Shown one piece after another: positions 1 through 8,776 of a DNA stretch of 64,000 nt. Numbering within the stretch: position 1 is the first letter of the stretch; each line of letters opens with the position of its first letter. The translations under genes and the position numbers were made by a program. The notes under the pieces were generated by a model. It did no database searches. It had not been told where the DNA came from and worked only from the letters and a program-made list of their open reading frames with translations. Source of the DNA: an uncultured bacterium. GTDB lineage: Bacteria > Spirochaetota > UBA4802 > JAGODF01. The DNA lies in contig CAKZSV010000057.1 in NCBI GenBank assembly GCA_937921485.1, positions 1 to 64,000 of the forward strand, written 5' to 3'.

Positions 1-440
1 ATGCTGCCGGTTGAGGTATTCGTAGCGATACTCGGTGCAAGCCAGTTAATCTACGTTGAAGCCGTCATGAGTCAGAAGAAGCACGACTTTATCTCTGCGT
101 CAGATAATGCCATCTGGTATGTGGGCGGGCTGGTTGAGGCGATGGTAGTGGATAATCTCAAATCGGCAGTGACGAAGGCGCACCGCTGATGGCACCGCAA
201 AGACATTCATCGAGAGGGTGCTCGCCTCACAACGCCACCCCGAGCAGGCGTACAAAAGCTGCATGGGAATACTTCATCTTGCCCGGGCCTACGGCAATAC
301 GAGGCTGGCTGATGCCTGCCGCATCGCAACGGCATGCTGCGTGCATTCAAGGACAGCCGCGAAACCCTGATATCTCAGGGACTCACCGTCGATGAGTTCC
401 TTGCCTTTCTCATTGACGGTGAACATTTCTCGACAAAACC
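1..440 (+). pseudogene. IS21-family IstA transposase relic (internal deletion and frameshift, truncated by window start)
   Basis: Frame 1 gives ...VFVAILGASQLIYVEAVMSQKKHDFISASDNAIWYVGGLVEAMVVDNLKSAVTKAHR*, like the IstA catalytic core; frame 2 from about 191 gives GTAKTFIERVLASQRHPEQAYKSCMGILHLARAYGNTRLADACRIATACC, like the IstA C-terminus; the sequence between them is missing and no istB is seen. Confidence 0.75.
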
Positions 441-790
441 TGCCGCCCCTTGATTAACTCGCCATGCACTTGCAGTGGCACCTACAGTGGCAGGTATTTA
501 CGGAACGGGTGGCATGTTACAGCGGAATATGCAAAAAGTCAATAAATAAAAACATTGTTGTATTTGAGGTTTTGGGACGCACGCTAATCCCCGGGGGACA
601 AGCGATTCTTCTCTTTTCTCATATTCGAAAAATAGCAAAATTAATTATTTTTATTATTATCATGTATATACCATTGTTTTTTATTATTCACTATAATTGT
701 TATATCAGTTTTTTATGTTTTTTCGTGAGTTTTAAAGAAATCAATAAATTTTTAGTTGACTGTATAAAACTGGTTTATTAAACTGGTTGT

Positions 791-1045
791 ATGAAATCCA
801 GAAGCAAATCCATCGGCTCATTCGATGCCAAAACCAATCTGGCGCGTCTAATTGATGATGTCATCAAAGGCCGTGATTACATCATCACCAGAAGAGGCAA
901 GCCTGTGGCTCGCATAGTACCATATACGCCCGCAGAAAACAACTTGAGCATTGAAGAAATTATTTTTCAATTCGATACCATTCGGGAATCCGTTAAGGGA
1001 AAAGTAAATATCAAGGAATATATCAATGAAGGCAGGAAATACTAA
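791..1045 (+). CDS. Phd/YefM-family antitoxin
   Basis: 84 aa; SIGSFDAKTNLARLIDDVIKGRDYIITRRGKPVARIVPY is typical of prevent-host-death antitoxins; stop overlaps the next start (TAATG). Confidence 0.85.
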   Translation: MKSRSKSIGSFDAKTNLARLIDDVIKGRDYIITRRGKPVARIVPYTPAENNLSIEEIIFQFDTIRESVKGKVNIKEYINEGRKY

Positions 1046-1462
1046 TGATTTTTGTGGTTGATTGCTCTTTTACCTCAGCTCTCTTCCTTCCTCATGAATC
1101 ATCTGATGCTGTTCGAAGTTTTTTTTTTAAGGGTTAAAAAAAATGATACTATTTGCACACCGCATCTTTGGTGGTATGAAACTCATAATGTTTTACATAT
1201 TTCATTAAAACGTAAAAGGCTGCATCAATCTGATATTTATACTATCCTGCAATTGCTCGATAAATTACATCTTGATATAGACTATTCAATTGGATATGAT
1301 GTATCAAATGAGATTTTGAATATTGCACAACAATATAACCTTTCAGCGTATGATTCATCATACATGGAGCTCGCCAAAAGAAAAAAAGCACATTTGATGT
1401 CTTTTGATAAAAAAATGATATCTGCAGCAAAAAGTATTGGATTGCGAATAAATCAACAGTAA
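1045..1462 (+). pseudogene. PIN-domain (VapC-like) toxin, frameshifted at a 10-T run
   Basis: Frame from ATG 1045 gives MIFVVDCSFTSALFLPHESSDAVRSFFFKG*; +1 frame continues FFLRVKKNDTICTPHLWWYETHNVL...YDVSNEILNIAQQYNLSAYDSSYMELAKRKKAHLMSFDKKMISAAKSIGL; the shift lies at T10 (1119-1128). Confidence 0.8.
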
Positions 1463-1570
1463 GGAAGCAAAACCATCATGCCAGCAGCGTGAATGGGCAT
1501 GCTCTTCTCTCTAAGGGTGGGCAACAATTGCATACCCGCTGCGCTTATTTAACTCCGAATGAAGCCATCC

Positions 1571-2449
1571 TTAAATATTGAACACCGCTCCTTCCATCGC
1601 CGCGTGAATTTCAATCGGAAATCCGCGCTCCACCGCTTTCTTTCGATAATGCGCGACAACTTCGTCAAGGTCGTCATCGCTTCTAAGCGGCTCGTGATGG
1701 AAGAAAAAGAGTTTTTTTACTTTCGCCTTCACGGCCAGATTCATCACCTGATGCGTGGTGCTGTGCCCCCACCCGCGCTTGGCCTCGTATTCCCCGGGTA
1801 AATACTGCGCGTCCGCCACAAGCGCATCGGCGTCACGCACGAAATCAATGAGCCTCTCATTCAGATTCTTAACAAAATCCTGAAGCTCGCTGTCCCTGTC
1901 TTTAAATACATTATAATACGGTTCATTGTCTCCCAGATACACAAAGAGCTTATCATCGTAGCGCACCCTGTAGCCGAGACATGCGACCGGATGATTCAGG
2001 CTGATGGTGGTAATCTGAAAATTTCCTACTTCAAGCCGCTCCTGCTCTATCTGCCGGTAGGTAATTTCCGCCAGAAGCTCCACGGTGCGTACGGGAAAAT
2101 AGCTGTACTGCATCTGCCCGCTCAGAATTTCCTTGAGCGTCATCTCGTTGGTGCCCGGCCCGTAAAACGTGACGCGGTTGCCAGGTATGTAGATTGGCGT
2201 AAAAAAAGGAATTCCGTTGATATGATCCCAGTGGGGATGGGATATGAGGATATTAATCGCGTATTTTTTGGAAAGGTCGAGCGACTCCCCGAGTACCCGA
2301 AGCCCCGTCCCTGCATCAAAGATGACCCAGTCGCCGTCTTCGGAGCGAAGATCGAGACAGGCAGTATTGCCGCCGTAGCGCATGGTCGAAGGTCCGGGAA
2401 CAGGGATGGAACCTCGCACGCCCCAGAAGGTGAGAGTAAGCCTTTTCAT
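1571..2449 (-). CDS. MBL-fold metallo-hydrolase
   Basis: LTFWGVRGSIPVPGPSTMRYGGNTACLDLRSEDGDWVIFDAGTGLR...ISHPHWDHINGIPFF, beta-lactamase-fold motifs. Confidence 0.9.
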   Translation of the reverse strand: MKRLTLTFWGVRGSIPVPGPSTMRYGGNTACLDLRSEDGDWVIFDAGTGLRVLGESLDLSKKYAINILISHPHWDHINGIPFFTPIYIPGNRVTFYGPGTNEMTLKEILSGQMQYSYFPVRTVELLAEITYRQIEQERLEVGNFQITTISLNHPVACLGYRVRYDDKLFVYLGDNEPYYNVFKDRDSELQDFVKNLNERLIDFVRDADALVADAQYLPGEYEAKRGWGHSTTHQVMNLAVKAKVKKLFFFHHEPLRSDDDLDEVVAHYRKKAVERGFPIEIHAAMEGAVFNI

Positions 2450-3294
2450 TTGAGAAACAACCGCGCCTTTTCAATTTCTTTATTAATATCGGCAAGCGCT
2501 TCAAAAACGTTTTCCTCATTCAAGCCTAAGACATTCCATACCTCTTCAGGTATCGGATGCACCCGATGATTTCCGCTGAACCCGACTTTGAGTATCTTCA
2601 CAAAGGTGTCGGCAACCGCGGTGACCATTGAGAAGACTGCGGATTGGCCGGTCATCACCGGCTGATGGTGCCGTCCCACGGCATACAATAAATTATTTTC
2701 GAATTTCCATTTCTTCCCGATAGCGATACCAATCTCTTCGTGAGAAAGCCCCAGCACATTCTTCTCAATGTCAGTGATGATCACATTCTTCTGCAGGGAT
2801 ATTTCCAGGACTTGTTTCATTTCATCAGGAAAGAAATTATTTATGAGAATTTTACCGATATCGTGGATGAGGCCGGCGATGAAATATTCTTCAAGAAACT
2901 TCTCCTCTACTCCAAGCCGCTTCGCGATCATTTTTGACGCGACAGCCACACCGAGTGAATGTTTCCAGAAATCCTCTCCATCGAGCACCGTGCTTCCCTT
3001 TAAGTAGGATTTTCCCAAAAATGCCGAGGTGAGCGCGACGTTTTTTATCGTGTTAATGCCGAGCATCACCACCGCCTGCTTGAGCGATTTCACTTCCTGG
3101 GGAAGTCCGAAATACGCGGAGTTGACCATGCGAATAACTTTTGCGGTTAGCACCGGGTCAAACTGTATCACATCCGTAAGATCCTGCGCAGACGAGCGGA
3201 TGTTATTGGCCACCTCGTTCACCTTATGAATGACGGGCGAGAGGCTCGGCATTCGATCAATTGATTCTTTTACTTTTTCAATAACGCTTTTCAT
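2446..3294 (-). CDS. HDOD domain-containing protein
   Basis: MPSLSPVIHKVNEVANN...LTAKVIRMVNSAYFGLPQEVKSLKQAVVMLGINTIKNVAL...AGLIHDIGKILI; overlaps the next gene by 4 bp. Confidence 0.9.
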   Translation of the reverse strand: MKSVIEKVKESIDRMPSLSPVIHKVNEVANNIRSSAQDLTDVIQFDPVLTAKVIRMVNSAYFGLPQEVKSLKQAVVMLGINTIKNVALTSAFLGKSYLKGSTVLDGEDFWKHSLGVAVASKMIAKRLGVEEKFLEEYFIAGLIHDIGKILINNFFPDEMKQVLEISLQKNVIITDIEKNVLGLSHEEIGIAIGKKWKFENNLLYAVGRHHQPVMTGQSAVFSMVTAVADTFVKILKVGFSGNHRVHPIPEEVWNVLGLNEENVFEALADINKEIEKARLFLK

Positions 3295-3399
3295 TAATCA
3301 CACACATCAGCATATTCCAGGAATACCACCATTTCATTTTTATTCAATGAGGGCGTGCGATGTACCCTTAAACAGTACCGCTCATCGTTATGAACCCCG

Positions 3400-3501
3400 C
3401 TAATAGTTCAACCAGTAGAGTATATCCAATGCAATAAGCAGCCAGAAAAAAACAGCATATGCTATTATCACGATAAAGAAAATTTTTTTTGCTCCATTCA
3501 T
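3400..3501 (-). CDS. Putative 33-aa single-span membrane peptide
   Basis: MNGAKKIFFIVIIAYAVFFWLLIALDILYWLNY*; directly downstream of the PDZ gene on the same strand; below the ORF-track length cutoff. Confidence 0.4.
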   Translation of the reverse strand: MNGAKKIFFIVIIAYAVFFWLLIALDILYWLNY

Positions 3502-3516
3502 ATGTCCGCAGGCCGC

Positions 3517-3882
3517 CTATTCACGCTCAACAATGACCTTTCTGCGCACCACTCGGAAGGTAATTAACTTATCGTTTCTCCGCACATTCAATACCACCTC
3601 AGTGCCCACCTTCCCTCTGAGCAATGTATTCACCACATCATCATGCTTCATTTTCGTCAGCGCTTTGCCGTCGATCGACTCTATAATGTCCCCCGGTAAA
3701 AGCCCCGCTGCGTGCCCTGCCCCGCCCTCATACACGCCGACAATGGTATAGGGCTTCTCCGCTGTCACTATGCCGCTTCCGGACGGCACTTCGATGCCGA
3801 GGCCCCCGAACTCCTCATCATTCCGGGCGCACACCATTCCCGCAAGAAAAACCATAATTAGCAGACCGGCAGCTTTTTTCAT
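3517..3882 (-). CDS. PDZ domain protein with signal peptide
   Basis: N-terminal hydrophobic signal; GVYEGGAGHAAGLLPGDIIESIDGKALTKMKHDDVVNTLLRGKVGTEVVLNVRR is a PDZ domain. Confidence 0.85.
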   Translation of the reverse strand: MKKAAGLLIMVFLAGMVCARNDEEFGGLGIEVPSGSGIVTAEKPYTIVGVYEGGAGHAAGLLPGDIIESIDGKALTKMKHDDVVNTLLRGKVGTEVVLNVRRNDKLITFRVVRRKVIVERE

Positions 3883-3974
3883 GTTTCTTGCTCCTGAAAC
3901 ATTGGATAATCATCAAACGGCACTTTTATAACCAGACCGAATCATTATGTCAAATATTTTCATGATAACGGCAT

Positions 3975-4002
3975 AAAAAAGGGGTGCCCCTGTGACACCC
4001 CT
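3975..4002 (-). terminator. Rho-independent terminator for the outer-membrane protein gene
   Basis: Minus strand AGGGGTG-TCACAGGGG-CACCCCT followed by TTTTT, just downstream of stop at 4029. Confidence 0.75.
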
Positions 4003-4028
4003 ATATAATACAATATTAGCCCGCGTAC

Positions 4029-4559
4029 TTAGAACGCTATTTCCAATCCGAGATTGAACGCAAGAATATTATCGTCCCGCGCAGCAATATCGATAAAGCG
4101 ATACCGCGCTTCAACAAACAGCGTAAGCGGCGTTCCTCTAATTCCGAACGCAGCACCCGCAAACAGATCAACGCCCGCGTCGGAATCATCATTATCGCTT
4201 CGATCATTGTTGTAATTGAGATAGTTCAGCGAAGGGCCAAACCCAAGGAAAGGAGCTATCGGCGCATTCTGCAGGGGAAACCAGTACCAATCAAGATGGA
4301 TTCCCCAGATATCCGCATACTTGAAATTATCGCTTTCCACTTCAACATAGTCAACACCCGGCTTGAACCGCAGGGAATTGAAAAGGAACGTTCCCATATC
4401 GAAAAACACTCCGCCTGTCCAGGTGTCGTCCGCATTTGCGAAATCGTTGCGCATCATTGCCCATCCGCCTTTGAGGATGATGGAACGCGCGGAAACCTCA
4501 TTCGCAGTTACCGCAAGCACAAGGCCTACAGCAACCAACATCACCAATAGTTTTCTCAT
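4029..4559 (-). CDS. Outer-membrane beta-barrel family protein
   Basis: Signal peptide MRKLLVMLVAVGLVLAVTANEVSA; alternating barrel-like strands ending ...DDNILAFNLGLEIAF; start set at 4559 (GGAGG Shine-Dalgarno and promoter position), shorter than the ORF-track start. Confidence 0.75.
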   Translation of the reverse strand: MRKLLVMLVAVGLVLAVTANEVSARSIILKGGWAMMRNDFANADDTWTGGVFFDMGTFLFNSLRFKPGVDYVEVESDNFKYADIWGIHLDWYWFPLQNAPIAPFLGFGPSLNYLNYNNDRSDNDDSDAGVDLFAGAAFGIRGTPLTLFVEARYRFIDIAARDDNILAFNLGLEIAF

Positions 4560-4587
4560 CTGAATCCTCCACATTGAAGTTTCACAC

Positions 4588-4615
4588 ATTATTGCAGAAT
4601 ACGGATAGTTGTCAA
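4588..4615 (-). promoter_or_regulatory. Sigma-70-like promoter for the outer-membrane protein gene
   Basis: Minus strand TTGACA-N16-AATAAT located 29 bp upstream of ATG 4559. Confidence 0.6.
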
Positions 4616-4680
4616 ATAAAAAAATATACCGTAAGGGTATAATTCCGTCTGACAGGACTAAATTATAAATCGCGCGTTCG

Positions 4681-7557
4681 TCATTTGTTTAATTTCACCT
4701 CGGAAGTTTTTGCCCCTCCTTTCTGTTTGTAATACCCAAAATGCTCGAAGAGGTTCATTGCGCGATATACCATCGACAGGTTCGATGTGCTTCCAATAAC
4801 GCGCGCAAGGTATTCTTCAGCGGCTTTATCATCTCCTTTTGCGCGGGCATCAATTGCCAGAAAAAGAATAGTTTTTTGCACGAAAGGATCGGAAGCGCGC
4901 TCATCCTTCCCTAATTTCTCGAAATAACTCGCGGCCCTGATGAAATTACCCTGCTTGTAAAAACTGATCAATCCAAGGTGATACATGGCTTCACGGCGGT
5001 ACTCATTTTCGGCGGACGATAATTTATAGAATGAGTAGTACGCGTTATTGTACATTCCCCGATTGAATTCAAATTTCGCGGTGTAATAATCCACCAGCGT
5101 GCCGGTTCCCGGGTAATGCCTAAGCATCCCCGCGAAGTTTTTAAATTTCTCCTCATTCCCCTCTAAATAATAATGCACCATGCTTTCCTTAAACGCAAGT
5201 TCGCCATACGGGCTTGATTTAAGCAGCTGGAGGTTTGCCCCAGTAAGCTCTTCCGCCTCCTTTCCCTTACCGAGTCTGAAAAGGCACGTGATGCGAAGCG
5301 CGTTTTTACGGTCAAGCAGCGCAGACTCATCAATCTTCGCAACTTCATCCAGAGCGCTCTCGTATTTTCCCCTACGCACATCAATTTCGGCAAGTTCGGC
5401 GCGCACATAGGGTGTCTTCGGCGACTCTGGATATTTTTGTATGACTTCACCGAAAAACTCGGCGGCCGAATCGTCCTCTTTGCGCATCACAAAGAATCTG
5501 CCAATATTGTAATTCGCTTCCGCGCATCGTTCAGGATTCCGCATCAGCGTGCGTGCAGCGCGCTTCGCCCTTTCGACGTCCTTCTCGTGAAGCGATATCT
5601 CAACAAGCATGGAAAGATCTTCATCTGAAAAATTATCCAGATCGTAATTTTTCAAAAGAGCATACGCATCAGCGATCTTTCCTGTTTTATAGTGGCTTTT
5701 TCCTTCCCAGAAATGTACAAGCTTTGCGGTGAATTCATCCATAGGAATCGATTTCTCATCTTTCACCGTTTTTACTACGTCAGCATGTTTATTAAGCTTA
5801 TACAGGCTTATTATTCTATAGAGAAACACCGGTCCTGCATTTTCTCTCTCAGGGTACAGTAAAAATTGCCTGTACCACCTCTCGGCTGACGCATAATCCT
5901 TTTTCTTGAATGCGTCATCGCCCCTGATGATGCAGACCTGCCCGGCGAAATCCGACCGCGGGTTTTTTTCAAGCACAAAGTCGAACGGCTTTTCGTATTC
6001 CACGCGCTTTTCCCGGTACGCCAGACCTGTTTTGAACGCTAAAGCATCAATATCATTCTTCGTTCTATATAAACGCATAATGGAATCGAACATCTTTCTG
6101 GAATTATCGTAATCACCCCCTTCGAAATAAATCTCGTGGAGCTTGATGCGCGCCTCGAAATGCTTTTCGGGATTCTTCAATTGGATGTATGCCTTCAGAT
6201 GCTCAAGGGATCTTTCTATTTTTCCCGTACGCAAGAGCGCAATTCCCAGATAATATTGCGTTTCATTAAGATAATTTGATCGAGGGTTTATTTCCTTGAT
6301 CTTCTTTATTTCTTTAAATCCGCTCTCAAGGTCTCCGCGTCCGAGATGCGCCCTTGAAAGGAGAAAATGAAATTCATCGATATGTTCGCCAAAAGGATAT
6401 TTTTCCACAAGGAGGTTCAACAGCCTTTCGGCGTCTTCGAACCTATCGACTTCCACATAGCCCCTGCTCAAAAGCAGAATCGCTTTTTTCTGCTCATCCG
6501 GATCATTGACTGAAACCGAGTCTTCAAGATAAGGGATCGCTTCTTTCGGGCTTTTTTTCAGATAGACCTTCGCCAGCTCCATCGCGGCATTGCTTCGAAG
6601 TTCCATTTTAATGGTGGAAATCCTTGCTTCCTCTAAGAGTTTCACACCCCTGGATTCCTTCTTTTCTTCGAGCATGAGACGTCCCAGCTCATACTTCGCT
6701 TCGTTCACCCAATCCGAATCCTTGCCGATAATGAGGAACAATTCGAGATTCGATTTTGCCGCTGACTTCTGACCAAGTTCAAGAAACGATTTTGATTTGA
6801 AATACTGCGCATCCGAATACGGGCGATCTTTGAGAAGGAAGTCGGGAACCTGTCCGAAATAGCGAAGGGCTTTTCTGTGATCGCCCTTTATCTGATATAT
6901 TCTTCCCAGAAGAAGGGATGATTTTGCTGCAATTTTCGCGTCCCCTTTATTCGCGCGCAGAGTCTCTAACATCACGGAGGCATCATCATACCGTTCTCCC
7001 AAAAAAAGGGCTTCCCCGATTTTAAGGGACAGTTTTCTTTTTCGGGATTCTTCTTCGATCGAATTGAGCGTTTTCTCCCATACCAGCACCGCTTCATCAT
7101 AACGGCTTTGGAGAAAGTAGATATCGCCGATGCGGCGCATTGCCTGGCCTGTCATTTTTTCGTCGGGGCTCTGCGCAATGAATCGATTGTATTCTTCAAT
7201 CGCTTTTATGAAATTCTTCCTGTAGTATTCCGACTCGGCAATCCAGTACCTTGAAAGCGCACAGAGATTTGAAGTCGTGCATTCAAGAAGAAACCTGTTG
7301 AATTCGAATATTGCCGACTCGTATTTTTTCTGTTTGAAGACCGAAAGGCCAAGTTGATACCATGCGCGATCGCGATATTCATCATCGGCATCGACAATTT
7401 TCCGGAAAATAAGTCCCGCGCTCCCGTAATTCCCGGACTTAAACGCCTCTATTCCCTGCTGATAAAGATCGGAGGATTTTTCGCGCGCAAAAATGCCCAT
7501 TTCAAAAAAGAAAATGATCAGCAGCACGATAAAACATGTAAGCATCCAACGTTTCAT
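4681..7557 (-). CDS. Large TPR-repeat periplasmic/lipoprotein-like protein
   Basis: 958 aa, N-terminal hydrophobic segment, many TPR repeats (YQQGIEAFKSGNYGSAGLIFRKIV...); ATGA overlap with cinA. Confidence 0.85.
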   Translation of the reverse strand: MKRWMLTCFIVLLIIFFFEMGIFAREKSSDLYQQGIEAFKSGNYGSAGLIFRKIVDADDEYRDRAWYQLGLSVFKQKKYESAIFEFNRFLLECTTSNLCALSRYWIAESEYYRKNFIKAIEEYNRFIAQSPDEKMTGQAMRRIGDIYFLQSRYDEAVLVWEKTLNSIEEESRKRKLSLKIGEALFLGERYDDASVMLETLRANKGDAKIAAKSSLLLGRIYQIKGDHRKALRYFGQVPDFLLKDRPYSDAQYFKSKSFLELGQKSAAKSNLELFLIIGKDSDWVNEAKYELGRLMLEEKKESRGVKLLEEARISTIKMELRSNAAMELAKVYLKKSPKEAIPYLEDSVSVNDPDEQKKAILLLSRGYVEVDRFEDAERLLNLLVEKYPFGEHIDEFHFLLSRAHLGRGDLESGFKEIKKIKEINPRSNYLNETQYYLGIALLRTGKIERSLEHLKAYIQLKNPEKHFEARIKLHEIYFEGGDYDNSRKMFDSIMRLYRTKNDIDALAFKTGLAYREKRVEYEKPFDFVLEKNPRSDFAGQVCIIRGDDAFKKKDYASAERWYRQFLLYPERENAGPVFLYRIISLYKLNKHADVVKTVKDEKSIPMDEFTAKLVHFWEGKSHYKTGKIADAYALLKNYDLDNFSDEDLSMLVEISLHEKDVERAKRAARTLMRNPERCAEANYNIGRFFVMRKEDDSAAEFFGEVIQKYPESPKTPYVRAELAEIDVRRGKYESALDEVAKIDESALLDRKNALRITCLFRLGKGKEAEELTGANLQLLKSSPYGELAFKESMVHYYLEGNEEKFKNFAGMLRHYPGTGTLVDYYTAKFEFNRGMYNNAYYSFYKLSSAENEYRREAMYHLGLISFYKQGNFIRAASYFEKLGKDERASDPFVQKTILFLAIDARAKGDDKAAEEYLARVIGSTSNLSMVYRAMNLFEHFGYYKQKGGAKTSEVKLNK

Positions 7558-8771
7558 ATCTTTTGCAAAAAGGTTCTCACCATATTAAGCGCATATACGG
7601 CAGAAAATGTCCTCACGCGATCCCTGTCGCCAGGAAAAAATTCCTTGCGCGTTTTTACCTGTCCCGGGCTCGCGAGGCCGAAGCAGACAGTGCCCACCGG
7701 TTTTTCCGCGCTGCCGCCCCCGGGTCCCGCAATCCCCGTGATGCTTATTGCAACATCTGCAGACAGGGCATTGCACGCACCCGCTGCCATCTCTCCTGCA
7801 ACTTCTTCGCTCACCGCGCCGAAGTTCTCAAGCGTTTTTTTTGAAACACCTAAAAGACGAATCTTTGCTTCATTGCTGTAGGAAACAACTGTACCGAGAA
7901 ACGCTTTCGAAGCGCCCGGCACGTCCGTTAAACGGGATGAAAGCAATCCCCCTGTGCAGGATTCGGCACACGCAAGCATGAGATTTTTTTCTTCAAGCAA
8001 TGCAAGCACATCCTCTTCGATTGAATCCCGACGAAGGAGGCGCTTTCCAAATTCCCTTTCCATGCCCGCTCTGATTGCTTCCTCCGGAAAAGGGCTGCCT
8101 TCTCTTTCAACAAAGGTGAGTTCATTAATACCGTATTTGGCGCAAATGCTCCATTCCACGCTCAATCCTTCCACGAGTGTGTGTACCCGTGCATTGACTT
8201 CTGACTCTCTCATGAGCGCAGTGCGCATCACAAAATGTTTTCTCTCCCTGACTCCCCTCGCGTTTTTAAGATAGGGCCACACGTAATGGTCAAACATTGG
8301 TTCCATTTCCCGTGGCACACCCGGCATCGCTACCACAGTGCACGCATCCCGGTGCAGTGCGAAACCGCAGGCAAGGCCCACATCGTTAGGTAAAACGACC
8401 GCGCCCTTCGGCACCGAAACCATTTTCATGTCACCCGGCCCCGGCGCAAGGCCCCTGAGCGCAAAGACAGCTTCCATTTTGTCTCTGGAAGCATCGTCCA
8501 CATCCATCTCTAAATTGAATACATCGCAGATAATCCGGCATGTCAGGTCATCATCGGTGGGACCGAGACCGCCGGTAACAAATACAACATGGTACCGCTT
8601 TATTGCATCTTCAAAAGTCCGCCGTATCGCTTCGGGACAGTCTCCCACAAGATGAATTTCCTTCATTTCAACCGCACTGGTAAAAAGCCGCGTAGCAAGA
8701 AACGGGCCGTTTTGATCGGCAATCTGACCGTGAAGAAGTTCGCTTCCGGTGATAATCGCGCACGCTTGCAT
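7554..8771 (-). CDS. cinA: CinA family nicotinamide-nucleotide amidohydrolase / competence-damage protein
   Basis: N-terminal MoCF-like domain (ITGSELLHGQIADQNGPFLA...VFVTGGLGPTDDDLT) and C-terminal amidohydrolase (CAESCTGGLLSSRLTDVPGASKAFLGTVVSYSNEAK...ITGIAGPGGGSAEKPVGTVC). Confidence 0.95.
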   Translation of the reverse strand: MQACAIITGSELLHGQIADQNGPFLATRLFTSAVEMKEIHLVGDCPEAIRRTFEDAIKRYHVVFVTGGLGPTDDDLTCRIICDVFNLEMDVDDASRDKMEAVFALRGLAPGPGDMKMVSVPKGAVVLPNDVGLACGFALHRDACTVVAMPGVPREMEPMFDHYVWPYLKNARGVRERKHFVMRTALMRESEVNARVHTLVEGLSVEWSICAKYGINELTFVEREGSPFPEEAIRAGMEREFGKRLLRRDSIEEDVLALLEEKNLMLACAESCTGGLLSSRLTDVPGASKAFLGTVVSYSNEAKIRLLGVSKKTLENFGAVSEEVAGEMAAGACNALSADVAISITGIAGPGGGSAEKPVGTVCFGLASPGQVKTRKEFFPGDRDRVRTFSAVYALNMVRTFLQKI

Positions 8772-8776
8772 GTTGG

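Noticed and set aside
464-781. 105-aa ORF between the IS relic and the antitoxin
   Set aside because: AT-rich, Ile/Phe-rich translation with no coding character or ribosome-binding site; likely noncoding.
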